A DNA stretch of 64,000 nt from Syntrophobacter fumaroxidans MPOB (GCF_000014965.1 NC_008554.1:3522001-3586000); one strand, 5' to 3'; numbered from the stretch's first letter, positions 27,441 to 37,157 are shown. The notes: generated from the letters alone by a model not told the origin. Numbers and translations: made by a program.

Positions 27441-28049
27441 ATGAAAAAAGTCATCGTACACCCGGAACGATGCGTGGGGTGCATGCAATGCATGCCCGCG
27501 TGCGCGACCGCACATTCCAGGAGCCGGAACCTCTTCGCCGCGATCCTGGAATCGCCTGTGCCGAAACCCCGGATTCACGTCGGCGCGGGGCTGTACCAAG
27601 AGGGGTTTCCGAACCGCTGCCGCCACTGCGACCCGGCTCCATGTCTTCTGGCCTGCCTTCCGGGGGCCATCTTTAGGGATGAGGAACTGGATACGGTCCT
27701 CATCGACCCGGACAAGTGCATCAACTGCGCATCCTGCGCGATGGCCTGTCCGTTCGGGGTGATCCGTTACCACGAAGACTGCCATGCCCCTCCCGGCAAA
27801 GTGGTGGCCGTCAAGTGCGACAACTGTTTCGAACGGCAGGAGCAAGGCCTGATCCCGGCCTGCGTCGAGGTGTGCAAGGTGAACGCGCTGACCTTCGAGG
27901 AACCGGGGGAGGCGTTGAAGCGCAAGACGGACGAGGTGGCTCGAAGCGTCTCCCTCGGAGTGTCCCAGGCCGAGTTGCCGGCCGGTTTCGCCCGCTTTGC
28001 GCTGCTCATCGGCCACAAGAGGAAAGAACTCCACGTCGGCCGACCGTGA
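27441..28049 (+). CDS. cooF: CO dehydrogenase iron-sulfur electron carrier CooF
   Basis: A 202-residue polyferredoxin with four cysteine groups for [4Fe-4S] clusters: CVGCMQCMPAC near the start, CRHCDPAPCLLAC, CINCASCAMACPFG and CDNCFERQ with a later CVEVC. It would accept electrons from CooS and deliver them to the flavoprotein encoded 70 bases upstream. The C-terminal 45 residues lack cysteines. The order FNOR, cooF, cooS and the short gaps indicate one operon. Confidence 0.93.
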   Translation: MKKVIVHPERCVGCMQCMPACATAHSRSRNLFAAILESPVPKPRIHVGAGLYQEGFPNRCRHCDPAPCLLACLPGAIFRDEELDTVLIDPDKCINCASCAMACPFGVIRYHEDCHAPPGKVVAVKCDNCFERQEQGLIPACVEVCKVNALTFEEPGEALKRKTDEVARSVSLGVSQAELPAGFARFALLIGHKRKELHVGRP

Positions 28050-28144
28050 GACCGACCCGCAAACCCAGCTTGCCCAACGCGGTCCGGCCAGACACCGTTA
28101 CGGACCGGCGGCGCAAGCCGTAAACGCCTGTGAAGGGGGTACCC

Positions 28145-30025
28145 ATGAACGATACATATGCCGGGCGGACCATCACTCGAGATGGACAGCTGCTCTTGGA
28201 GAAGGCTGAAAAAGACCGGGTTGAAACCGTCTGGGACCGTTTCGAAAACCAGCTTCCCCAGTGCGGTTACTGCGAAATGGGGTTGAGCTGTCGGATCTGC
28301 GTCATGGGGCCCTGCCGCATCGATCCCTTCGGCGAGGGACCGCAAAAGGGGGTGTGCGGGGCGGATGCCGACATCATCGTCGCCCGCAACCTGTGCCGCA
28401 TGATTGCGGCGGGGGCCGCATCGCATTCCGATCACGGACGGGACCTCATCGAAGTGCTCGATGAAGTTGCGAAGGGCAAGGCGGCCGGCTACCGGATCCG
28501 GGATGCGGAGAAATTGAAGCGGGTTGCCTCCGAATACGGAATCTCTTCGGACGGAAAGGACGATCTCAAGATCGCCGAGCAGCTTGCCTACGCCATGCAG
28601 GAAGATTTCGGAACGCGAAAGAAGGCGCTGACGCTTCTGCGCAGAGCGCCGGCCAAGCGTCGCCAGGTCTGGGACAAGCTCGGCATCGCCCCCAGGGGGA
28701 TCGACCGGGAAACGGCGGAAATGATGCACCGGACTCACATGGGAGTGGACAACAACTGGCAGAGCCTGCTGCTGCAGGCGCTGCGCAACGCTCTGTCGGA
28801 CGGCTGGGGCGGATCGATGATCGCAACCGAATTGTCCGATATCCTTTTCGGCACTCCCAAACCGGCCACCACCGCGGTCAACGTCGGAGTCCTCAAGAAA
28901 GACCAGGTGAACATCATCGTGCACGGGCACAACCCGGTGGTATCGGAAATGGTCCTCCTCGCCTGCCGGTCCGAAGACCTGCTTCAACTGGCCGCCTCAA
29001 AAGGAGCCGCCGGCATCAACCTGGCCGGGGTGTGCTGTACCGGAAATGAACTGCTGATGCGCAGCGGGGTGGCGATGGCGGGAAATCACCTGACCACCGA
29101 ACTGGTGCTCACCACCGGAGCGGTCGACATGATGATCGTCGACTACCAGTGCATAATGCCTTCCCTGGGAACGGTGGCCGCCTGCTACCACACGCGCATG
29201 GTGAGCACCAGCGACAAGGCCCGATTCCCGGGAATGGAACACCGCGAATTCCACCCCGACAACGCTGCCGAAGAGGCTCGGGCACTGGTGAAAGAGGCCA
29301 TCGAAAACTTCACCAACCGCGGTGAGGTCTACATTCCGGTGGAACCCGTGAACGCCGTCGGGGGGTTCTCCGTGGAGACCATCCTGGGCGCACTGGGCGG
29401 GACTCCGCAGCCGCTCATCGATGCCCTCAAGTCCGGAACGATCCGCGGAGCGGTCGGCATCGTGGGGTGCAACAATCCGCGCATCCGCCAGGACTTCGGG
29501 CATGTTACCCTGGCCAAGAGACTGATCGAAAACGACATCCTGGTCGTCGATACGGGGTGTGCCGCGGTGGCCACCGCCAAGGCCGGCTTCAAAGCCTCCG
29601 ACGCCGCGCAAATGGCGGGACCGGGGTTGCGGGGCATCTGCTCCGCCCTGGGAATTCCGCCCGTTCTCCACATGGGAAGCTGCGTGGACAACGTGCGCAT
29701 CCTGGTGCTCGCTTCCGCCCTGGCCAACGCCCTGGGGACCGACATCAGCGATCTCCCCATCGCCGGGGCGGCACCCGAATGGTATTCGGAAAAAGCCGTG
29801 GCCATCGGCGCCTACTTCGTGGCATCCGGCGTTTACACGGTGCTGGGGCCGATGCCTCCCGTCACCGGCAGCATGAACGTCGTCAAATTGCTGACCGAAG
29901 GGCTTCAGGACGTTGTTGGAGCGACCTTCAGCGTGGAGCCCGACCCGGAAAAGGCGGCGCTTGCGATTCGGCGCCATATCGAAGAAAAGCGGCGGGGCCT
30001 CGGCCTGCCCGCGCAGAAGGTGTAA
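28145..30025 (+). CDS. cooS: Anaerobic Ni-Fe carbon monoxide dehydrogenase catalytic subunit CooS
   Basis: A 626-residue monofunctional CO dehydrogenase, oxidising CO to CO2 with electrons passed to CooF. The N-terminus has Cys40 and Cys43 (CX2C, cluster D) then Cys49, Cys52, Cys57 and the Cys of GVCGAD (cluster B). C-cluster ligand regions are all present: HGHNPVVSE (about 260), VCCTGNE, YQCIMPS, VGCNNPR, DTGCAAVA and MGSCVDNVR. The start at 28145 is used because GAAGGGGG lies just upstream. The CX2C form of cluster D resembles the Desulfovibrio vulgaris type with a [2Fe-2S] D cluster. No cooC nickel-insertion gene follows. Confidence 0.96.
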   Translation: MNDTYAGRTITRDGQLLLEKAEKDRVETVWDRFENQLPQCGYCEMGLSCRICVMGPCRIDPFGEGPQKGVCGADADIIVARNLCRMIAAGAASHSDHGRDLIEVLDEVAKGKAAGYRIRDAEKLKRVASEYGISSDGKDDLKIAEQLAYAMQEDFGTRKKALTLLRRAPAKRRQVWDKLGIAPRGIDRETAEMMHRTHMGVDNNWQSLLLQALRNALSDGWGGSMIATELSDILFGTPKPATTAVNVGVLKKDQVNIIVHGHNPVVSEMVLLACRSEDLLQLAASKGAAGINLAGVCCTGNELLMRSGVAMAGNHLTTELVLTTGAVDMMIVDYQCIMPSLGTVAACYHTRMVSTSDKARFPGMEHREFHPDNAAEEARALVKEAIENFTNRGEVYIPVEPVNAVGGFSVETILGALGGTPQPLIDALKSGTIRGAVGIVGCNNPRIRQDFGHVTLAKRLIENDILVVDTGCAAVATAKAGFKASDAAQMAGPGLRGICSALGIPPVLHMGSCVDNVRILVLASALANALGTDISDLPIAGAAPEWYSEKAVAIGAYFVASGVYTVLGPMPPVTGSMNVVKLLTEGLQDVVGATFSVEPDPEKAALAIRRHIEEKRRGLGLPAQKV

Positions 30026-30051
30026 GGAGAGCCTATGGCGCCGTCGGCCGC

Positions 30052-31569
30052 CTATTGGACCTCGTCGGCGCCGATGTCGATGGAGTGGTTGTGAATCCGT
30101 GGTTGTCCGTCGATGTCCTTCGTCCCGGCCACGGCGAGGTTCCGGCCCGCGTCGACGGCGGGTGACGTCGCTCGAAGATGCAGGTCGGGCAGGCTTGTGC
30201 CGACCAGGCGGGGGTTTACGAAACGGGAGTGAAGATCGTTGCCGGTGGCGGTGCGGTATGCCGCGAAACCTGTATAGTCGACTTTCTTCCACTGCCACAC
30301 GCTTTCCGCCGGACCGTCCGGGGCATAGAAAACATTATAATCCACTACATTGCCGCTATTGTCCGAGAACGCGTTGCTGATGAGCACGCTCTGCGCATTG
30401 GCGTGGAAAATGTTGTTCTCGATCACGTTGTTGCGGGTCTTGTACTGGAGACACAATTCGCCGTTGCCCCATTGGAGCCGGTCGTTGCGGAACAGAGTGT
30501 TGTTTACGACGGTGCAGTGCTCGGCGCTCCCGCGTCGCGTATCGTACCCGCCCATCGATATGCCGGTGATGTCGTTGAGGTAGACGAAATTGTTCCGAAC
30601 CGTGACGTAGCGGGTGGCCTTTCCGAAATGCTCGCTGGCCAGCTCGATCCCGATGTTGCAGTGGTGCACGATATTGCGTTCGATAACGATGTTGCGCCCG
30701 CCGTCCACGTAAATGCCGTCGGCGCTGCGATCGTCTCCGTAGGCCGGGTTGCCGTAGGAATCGATCCGGTACACGGTGTTGTTCGCAATCACGCCGTCTC
30801 GTGCCTGGTCGGTGGCTTCAGAGGGGGAGACCCCCTCGAACCCGATGGCCACTATGCCGATGTTGTTGTTGTCATGCACGACATTGTTGGTGATCCGGAA
30901 ATGTTCCACGTTGCCGTTCACGACCAGTGATTCGCTCGATCCGAGCTTGAGGGCATACAGCTCGTTTCCGTCGATGACGAGATTGTTGACGGACTGGGCC
31001 CCCCTCGTGCCGAATACGGCAATTCCAAACGCGTCCGTGCCGGTCTCCAGGGTCCCGTTGTGTTCGATGTGGTGAATCCGGTTGTTGAGAATCCTGATGT
31101 GATGAGAGGCGCCGCGAACGTGCACGCCCGCCGGCACCGCATCCTTCCTCGACGTTCGGTAGTTGCGGATCTCGAAACCTTTTACGGTGATATAATCGCG
31201 GTCATCGATAAAGAACATTCCGTTCTCTGCGAGAGGCACGACCAAGCCGGTCCCGTCGAGGACCGCGGTCTCATGAGGATAGTTCCGGAAGGTGATGCCG
31301 CCGCCGTCGGCCGTGCCGGAAACCGAAACCTCGACACGTTCGTGATACACGCCCGCGCGCACGTAGACCACGCTGCCCGGCGGAACGGTCCTGGCCGCCT
31401 TCTGTACGGTGCGCCAGGGTCGAGCACGGGTGCCCGGGTTGCCGTCGCTGCCCGTCACGGCCACGTAGTATGTTGCGGAAAAGACCGGCGCAGCGCCGAT
31501 CACCGACAACAGCAGCGCGATCGCGGCCGAAAGGCACGCTGCGGTTCGCACTTTGAAAACCGTTCGCAC
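30052..31569 (-). CDS. Secreted right-handed parallel beta-helix protein
   Basis: A 505-residue exported protein. A GTG start at 31569 is chosen because AAAGGAG lies eight bases upstream, whereas the ATG at 31590 lies upstream of that site. A signal peptide (SAAIALLLSVIGA, cleavage after FSA) precedes YYVAVTGSDGNPGT, the usual opening of pectate-lyase-like beta-helix (DUF1565) proteins. Many Asn-rich rungs follow, such as ILNNRIHHI, VIANNTVYRI and VENNIFHAN, and the C-terminus has the DIDGQPR and DIGADEVQ close. It probably binds or cuts a surface polysaccharide; catalytic residues are not clear. Confidence 0.85.
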   Translation of the reverse strand: MRTVFKVRTAACLSAAIALLLSVIGAAPVFSATYYVAVTGSDGNPGTRARPWRTVQKAARTVPPGSVVYVRAGVYHERVEVSVSGTADGGGITFRNYPHETAVLDGTGLVVPLAENGMFFIDDRDYITVKGFEIRNYRTSRKDAVPAGVHVRGASHHIRILNNRIHHIEHNGTLETGTDAFGIAVFGTRGAQSVNNLVIDGNELYALKLGSSESLVVNGNVEHFRITNNVVHDNNNIGIVAIGFEGVSPSEATDQARDGVIANNTVYRIDSYGNPAYGDDRSADGIYVDGGRNIVIERNIVHHCNIGIELASEHFGKATRYVTVRNNFVYLNDITGISMGGYDTRRGSAEHCTVVNNTLFRNDRLQWGNGELCLQYKTRNNVIENNIFHANAQSVLISNAFSDNSGNVVDYNVFYAPDGPAESVWQWKKVDYTGFAAYRTATGNDLHSRFVNPRLVGTSLPDLHLRATSPAVDAGRNLAVAGTKDIDGQPRIHNHSIDIGADEVQ

Positions 31570-32749
31570 GTGCGTTTCTCCTTTCCACATCCGGGGTCAA
31601 ACCTACACTTTTCACATTTTCCATGATCCGGGGGCTCACGACGAAGCGTGAAAATGGTCCGGGCCGAGGGTATTTTCACACAAAGTATCATTCCCCGCGG
31701 GTACCCTTGATCCAGGAAATTCAGTTCCGCGGCCGCGCGACCCGAGGCCGCGCGACTTTGTTTTTTTATGATGTGCCGAAAAACGGTCAGGCGCATCCAC
31801 GCCGGTCCCCCCGCCCGCGGCGCCTTGGCTCCATGGTTATCCGGAGCCCATCGCGGAATCAAGAATTATTTCATGCGAACTTTGCGAATCGGGCTGAGCA
31901 TCGAAAATCTTTGACCGCCCGGTTCATTTCGTCCAAGATGCTTCCGAGCAGTCCGACGTCGTGCATTGCGAAATGTCGCCGCCCAGGTATGAAGGATTCG
32001 GAACGCAATATGCCCGGCACGACACCATTTCCCGGTGCGTGAGAGACTCGATTGCGGCCCGGTATGTGAGCGATTCCCGAAATGAGCGGACCCGGAGCCG
32101 ACACTTGGCCGGCACGGTTTTTCGGTCAGGGACATTCGGCAATTGTACCCCCAAGACAGTCGCTGTTTGATTTGCGTGCACTGATGGAACGGAGGAGGCC
32201 GTGGGATTTCGAAGAGGATCGGAGGAAAGCGCGGGCAGCCGGTCTCCCGCCGGAGCGGGCGACGGCCCCGAGGGGTTGATTGGGGCTTTTGAAGGCATCG
32301 ATGAAGACCAGTCCTCCGGTCTGGAGCTCCGCCAATCCGAAGACGCGCCCGCGGATTGCCGGGCGGCCGAACCGAAGACGCATTGCGGGCTTTGTGGAAC
32401 GGCGGCCGAAGCTGCTCCGAACGATTTTGACTGCCCTTATTTCAAATAGAAATCTTGCGAGCCCGCCTCTCGAAATGTCGCCATCCTTGTTTGTCGGCCA
32501 TTGCCTCACGGTAAGCAAGGCGCTATAAAATAATCATCAGGGTAATGAGCGGGTGTTGCGCCCGGAATGAGAAATCCCGGTGAGCGTTTTCACCCGGCTT
32601 TGTGTTCCGGAGCTGCCGTGCTCTCTACTCTCACTTCCTGCGATTCCGGATGACAAACCAGGTTCTTGGTCAACGACCCCGCGGCGGCGCGGGCCGGACA
32701 TTGTCGCCGAAAAGACGACAGGTGCCGAGGTTTCCACAGGGGACGCAAA
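31570..32749. other. 1.2-kb region without a supportable gene
   Basis: The frames here (for example 31623-32042 plus and 32126-32518 minus) have no ribosome site, skewed Arg/Ser/Pro composition and no recognisable motif. The block 31628-31684 resembles the repeat at 16571-16626. AT content rises near 32440-32540, where a promoter for the downstream lipoprotein gene is plausible. It may be decayed DNA. Confidence 0.5.
31628..31684. repeat. Second copy of a degenerate dispersed repeat
   Basis: By manual alignment it matches 16571-16626 at about four in five positions, including the shared strings CGTGAA, CCGG and TATTTTCA. Both copies lie just upstream of minus-strand genes. Confidence 0.4.
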
Positions 32750-33640
32750 ATGAGGTCTGCGGCTCTGTCAAAAACTCTTGCATGCATCGTGCTTTCCATT
32801 ATGCTTTGCAGCTGCGCTCCGTGCCTGCAGAACCTCTGTGCAAAGTCCCCGGCATCCCCACCAGGCACGACCGGGTGCCCTTCGATCGTCAAAAAGAAGC
32901 CGCCGGGCGTCTCGGCCTTGATTTCGGAAGACCGGTTTGATCCTGCCGAAATTGGCCGTAAGATACTGAGTCACGAAAGTACGTTACAGTGGACCGGAGA
33001 ACATAGCGACGCCACACTGACCGAATTGGCCCGGCTGTGTTTCATGCTGGGGGAGTTTGGTGAGAAGAGCGAAAGCGAGCGGTATTTTCAGAAAGGTCGT
33101 TATTACGCGGAGATTCTCTCCAGGGAACACCCGACGAAGGTGGAGGGCCATTACTGGCTGGGGATGAATCTTGCCGGACTGGCTGAAATCGGAGGAGCCG
33201 GCCGGGGGCTCCGCCTTGTGCCGGTCATCGTCGACAAGATGGAGGTCGCGCTTGACCTGGACGAGGCCTACGACCAGGGCGGACCTCACCGGGTGCTGGG
33301 ACGCGTGAGGTGCCAGGCGCCGTGTTGGCCGCTTTCAGAGGGCAACATGGAGAAATCGCTCGAACACCTTCGCACCGCGGTCAGGATCGCTCCCAAGAAC
33401 AGCACCAACCATCTGTTCCTGGCCGAGACACTCTATAAGCTCGGGAAAACCGAAGAGGCCCTACTGGAACTGCAACTGGTGCTTGCATCCTCCTGTCATT
33501 CCGTCTGCCCTGCCGGCCTCCGGGACGATTGCCGGGAAGCGTTGCGTTTGCTCAAGGAATACGGAGCGGAACTGAAACCGGAGTCCGGTGGTATCGGCGG
33601 TGAACACAGTGCTGCCGGGAAACCTCCGGCGGCCAGGTGA
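32750..33640 (+). CDS. TPR lipoprotein, TRAP transporter TatT-like
   Basis: A 296-residue lipoprotein: after CIVLSIMLCSC, Cys would be lipidated. The mature part is made of helical TPR-like repeats, and the segments VEGHYWLGMNL, MEVALDLDEAYDQGGPHRVLG and NHLFLAETLYKLGKTEEAL match the TatT (T component) family that assists periplasmic ligand capture for TRAP transporters. The start at 32750 has AGGGGA seven bases upstream. The next gene is an LctP permease rather than a TRAP binding protein, so the partner may differ here. Confidence 0.75.
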   Translation: MRSAALSKTLACIVLSIMLCSCAPCLQNLCAKSPASPPGTTGCPSIVKKKPPGVSALISEDRFDPAEIGRKILSHESTLQWTGEHSDATLTELARLCFMLGEFGEKSESERYFQKGRYYAEILSREHPTKVEGHYWLGMNLAGLAEIGGAGRGLRLVPVIVDKMEVALDLDEAYDQGGPHRVLGRVRCQAPCWPLSEGNMEKSLEHLRTAVRIAPKNSTNHLFLAETLYKLGKTEEALLELQLVLASSCHSVCPAGLRDDCREALRLLKEYGAELKPESGGIGGEHSAAGKPPAAR

Positions 33641-33704
33641 TACGAATTCCGGGCGCGACAGTGCCCGCTTTTGCCACGCGACTTGTTCAGGCTCGGACTG
33701 ACGG

Positions 33705-35204
33705 ATGGCGATCGATCCCTTCGATTTCTTCATGTCCTGGACCCCCATTCTTCTCATCATGGCACTGGCCCTGGGCTTCAAACGCCAGGCACTGGAGCTG
33801 GCCGTCTGGGGGACCGCGTACACGATCGGGCTGGTGCTCGTCTGGTTCAAGACCTCGCCGGTCGTCGTCCTGCTGGCGGGACTGGACGGTCTGCTGACCA
33901 ATCTGCCCCTGCTGCTGGTCATTCATTCCGGAATGCTGCTCTGCGGACTGCTTCTGGAAACCGGTTCTCTGTCCCGCGTCGTGGGGTGGTTCTCGAGCAT
34001 CACGAGCAACTGGTGGCAGAATGTCCTACTGATCGCGGTGGGCGTCGGGAACCTCACGGAAGGCGCGGGGATCGTGGCGGAACCGATAGTTGCTCCGATG
34101 CTGCTCACGGCGGGCCTTCCCTCAACAGGTGCCGCGGCTCTTTCGGTTGCGGGCTACGCCGGCCTCATGATCCTCGAGCTGGGCGGGGCCATCCTCACCG
34201 TATTGCTTTTCGTGACCGGGCTGGAAATGGATCTGCTGACCCGGGATGTCGCGCTGCTTTCCGCGTTCGCGACGGCGCTCATCATTTACGCGATGCCATG
34301 GCTGCTGGGGCGGGGCAGGGAATGGGGCTCCCTTTTTCCGCTCCTCACGGTCGTGGCCTTGCTGGCGGGGGGCGGAACGGTGCTTGCCGCCCGTTATGTT
34401 GGAGGAGCGGTGGCCGGCCTGGCCGGAGGGCTTGTCGTCATTTTCGGTCTGAGCCTCCCGGGGTTGCGCCGCCGGCACCTGCCGCCGAAACTTCTCGCGG
34501 ACATTGCTCCGCTGCTTTTCCTGGTGGTCTGTCTTTTCTCCGTCAACCTCATCGAACCCGTCAAGCGCGCGGCCATGGAAACCTGGCCCGGGACGGTCGC
34601 CATCGTGCCGGGCCACGACATCCATTTTCGTCCGTTGGCCTCCGCGTACACCTACATCATTCTGTCCTACCTTCTTGCGGCGTGGATCGTCCGCGACCGC
34701 TGCAGGGTCTGGAGGAACTTTGCCGACGCCAATGTACGGGCATGGCGGCCGGTCCTTGCCATGGCGCTCTTCGGCATGGCCGGCCAGATCATCTCCTTTT
34801 CGGGTTATCACCCGGGTTTTGCGGAATCGGACCCCTCGTGCAGCATCCCCCACACCCTGGCCCACGGGCTGGTCGGGATATCCGGCAGGCTCTACCCGTT
34901 GTTCGCCCCCCTGGTCGGCTGGGCGGGCACATTCCTGACCGGCTACGGAACGGCATCCATCGTGCTGTTCGGGAAGCTCCACGTCACCACCGCCCAACTC
35001 CTCCATGTGCCGCCGTCTCTTCTCGCCGCGGGCATGGCGGTGGGAAGTGCCGTCGGCTCCCTGTCTTCTCCCATGAAGGTTGCCCTGGCCGCTTCCATGT
35101 GCGGCGCCATCGGCAGGGAAGCGGAGATCCTCCGCCGGACCATTCCCCTGGGAATCCTACTGAGCCTGGCGATCGGGGCGCTGCTCATGGTCATGCTCGG
35201 CTGA
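33705..35204 (+). CDS. lctP: L-lactate permease family transporter
   Basis: A 499-residue inner membrane protein of about 12-14 helices. The LctP signatures are visible: GNLTEGAGIVAEP (the conserved loop after the third helix pair), the GYAGLMI-LELGG segment and, near the end, PPSLLAAGMAVGSAVGSLSSPMK-type sequence. The family moves lactate or glycolate with protons. It is a little shorter than typical members (about 530-560). It follows the TatT-like lipoprotein by 64 bases and may be co-transcribed. Confidence 0.85.
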   Translation: MAIDPFDFFMSWTPILLIMALALGFKRQALELAVWGTAYTIGLVLVWFKTSPVVVLLAGLDGLLTNLPLLLVIHSGMLLCGLLLETGSLSRVVGWFSSITSNWWQNVLLIAVGVGNLTEGAGIVAEPIVAPMLLTAGLPSTGAAALSVAGYAGLMILELGGAILTVLLFVTGLEMDLLTRDVALLSAFATALIIYAMPWLLGRGREWGSLFPLLTVVALLAGGGTVLAARYVGGAVAGLAGGLVVIFGLSLPGLRRRHLPPKLLADIAPLLFLVVCLFSVNLIEPVKRAAMETWPGTVAIVPGHDIHFRPLASAYTYIILSYLLAAWIVRDRCRVWRNFADANVRAWRPVLAMALFGMAGQIISFSGYHPGFAESDPSCSIPHTLAHGLVGISGRLYPLFAPLVGWAGTFLTGYGTASIVLFGKLHVTTAQLLHVPPSLLAAGMAVGSAVGSLSSPMKVALAASMCGAIGREAEILRRTIPLGILLSLAIGALLMVMLG

Positions 35205-35672
35205 GACACGCCCGCCCGCCCGATGCGCCTGTGGGCAGGACTCCATTTCCGGCAGCCCGATCGACGGCATTTCGGCAATCGGGTTACGCGCTTCGGTCGA
35301 ACCCCGACGTTTCATTTGCCTGAAAACCCGCGCGGGACAGGCATTGCGGGAAAACGACACAAATGCTATGCTAAATGTGTGTCGAAAGATCCCCCCCCAA
35401 CGTCACCCCGTCGAAAGTCGGGGACCAGGATGCTTTGCGAGAGCCGAATTCCCGCTTTCGCGTGAATGACGAAGAGGCGCCGGAACTCCTTAACGGAGCG
35501 TCGTGAGGGTGCCCGAAGGCATCGGGCTCGACTCTTACTGCCCTGAAGTGCGTGGATGGGCGCCATTTCGTCGTCGTCGGCAGTGGAACGCCAGGGGGGC
35601 TTCATGCACCCTGGGACGGCCGCTTCGAACGCACTACGGCTTGACACTCACGCTTTTGCCCGGGAGTAAGCG
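35205..35672. repeat. 468-bp intergenic stretch with palindromic repeat units
   Basis: No supported gene. At about 35398-35470 are two short palindromes, CCCCG-N8-CGGGG and a degenerate ATTCCCGC-TTTC-GCGTGAAT, of the kind dispersed in many proteobacteria (REP-like). A perfect stem-loop GCCCGA/TCGGGC is at 35511-35527. The last could end lctP transcription. Confidence 0.5.
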
Positions 35673-37157
35673 ATGAAGGACATTGGATTGATTTTCATTT
35701 CGATTTTCGCGGCTGGAATCGTCTCTCTTCTTTTGGAGCTTTCGCTGTTGCGTGAGTTCATTTACATCTTCGGATCGACGGCGGTGTCTAACGCCATCAT
35801 CATTTCCGTGTTCCTGGTCGGACTGGCGTTCGGCGCCTACCTCGGCACCTGGCGGAAGCTCGGCGTCAGGGATGAAAACGATGCCCGGCGCAGGTTCGCC
35901 TTCATTCAACTGCTCAGCATCCTGTTCATCATCCTGTTCTTCCTTTCGAAAAAATACTTTATCTATCATTCGCACCATCAGAATCTGGTGCGGTTTTACT
36001 TCATCGTGTCCGTTTTCGCCCCGTCGCTCCTGTCAGGACTGGCCTATGCCATCAGTGTCAAGATCATGCACTGGCGAGGCGAGAAATACATCACTTACAT
36101 CTATGCTTTCAGCACCCTCGGCAGCGTCATCGGAGGACTCGCCCACGGCATCGTGCTCGTTCCCCTGTGGGGTATTCGATCGGCCTACATCTGTGCCGTG
36201 CTGTTCGCCGGCGTGGCGCTGTACACGATGTATCCGTTGATGAGCATGATGCGGAAGTTCGTCACGGCGGCTGTGGTTGTTTTGGCGGTGGCAGCGATCC
36301 ACCTCGACTTTGCCGATGTGCTGTTCCCTTCCGAGAGTATCGTCTTCAGCAAGGACAGTGAATTCGGCATCGTGGAAGTCTGGAAACTCAACGAGGCTGA
36401 CGCCAGGACCAAGCATCTCGTCCTCGGCGGCAGCGACGGAGACTTCCGACTCGACGAGCCGCCCATCGACCTCAAAGTCAACAACATCCACCAGAGCTAC
36501 AATCTTCCCATCGACCGGCTCATCCACGAACAATGGGCGCAGACCAGCCTGGGCATCGTGAACCGCGTGTCCAACGTGCTCCTGCTGGGCTACGGCAGCG
36601 GGGTGACGGCGGCCGCCTATCTAAGGTCCCCCATGGTCGGAAAGTTGGACATCGTCGAGAACTGCATGCCCGTGATCGAGGCGGCGGAGATGTTCTTCCC
36701 CCGCGAATACGAGCTGGCCTCACAATCGAAGAAGAGCAATTTCATCGTTGATGATTTCCGCGGGTTCGTGAGGTTCACCAAAGAGCGGTATGACATCATC
36801 GCCCTGGACCATTCCATTGAAGACCCTTATGCCATCGGGTTCTTCACTCTGGAGTTCTTCGATCAGCTCAAGCGCATCACCAGGCCGGGCGGCGTGGTCC
36901 TGCTCCTGGGAAAAGGAACGTCCTGGAACACAACCCGGTTGTCGTTCAAGCACGTTTACAGGAACATCAATCCGCGCATCAACAGCTGGTTGCGGAAAGG
37001 CTGCCTGTACCTCGCCCAGGAAGAATTCCAGGGCGTGGCGGCCGGCAACTATGAGGCGGTCCGGGATGGTCTCTCGGCGGAGGAGCCGGTGTATTCGGAC
37101 GAGGAGGTCCAGCAGTTGGCGGAATATCAGGAGGATCACGGAAAAGCGCTCGACTAG
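35673..37157 (+). CDS. Spermidine synthase-like protein with N-terminal membrane domain
   Basis: A 494-residue protein. Residues 1-215 hold about six membrane helices (ISIFAAGIVSLLLELS at the start is the typical entry helix). The soluble part has a Rossmann-like VLLLGYGSGVTAA (about 305), a following DIVENC strand end and IIALDHSIEDPYA, which resembles the aminopropyltransferase/methyltransferase fold but with an altered DxxDP-like site. It is a smaller cousin of the 819-residue protein at 12294 without the second membrane half. Activity is unknown. Confidence 0.78.
   Translation: MKDIGLIFISIFAAGIVSLLLELSLLREFIYIFGSTAVSNAIIISVFLVGLAFGAYLGTWRKLGVRDENDARRRFAFIQLLSILFIILFFLSKKYFIYHSHHQNLVRFYFIVSVFAPSLLSGLAYAISVKIMHWRGEKYITYIYAFSTLGSVIGGLAHGIVLVPLWGIRSAYICAVLFAGVALYTMYPLMSMMRKFVTAAVVVLAVAAIHLDFADVLFPSESIVFSKDSEFGIVEVWKLNEADARTKHLVLGGSDGDFRLDEPPIDLKVNNIHQSYNLPIDRLIHEQWAQTSLGIVNRVSNVLLLGYGSGVTAAAYLRSPMVGKLDIVENCMPVIEAAEMFFPREYELASQSKKSNFIVDDFRGFVRFTKERYDIIALDHSIEDPYAIGFFTLEFFDQLKRITRPGGVVLLLGKGTSWNTTRLSFKHVYRNINPRINSWLRKGCLYLAQEEFQGVAAGNYEAVRDGLSAEEPVYSDEEVQQLAEYQEDHGKALD

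Noticed and set aside
31623-32518. Two frames in the 1.2-kb gap (139 and 130 residues)
   Set aside because: No ribosome site, no motif, and composition unlike the neighbouring proteins.
33671-35323. 550-residue plus-strand frame overlapping lctP
   Set aside because: It is an out-of-frame shadow with Arg/Pro/Gly-rich random content; lctP has family motifs.
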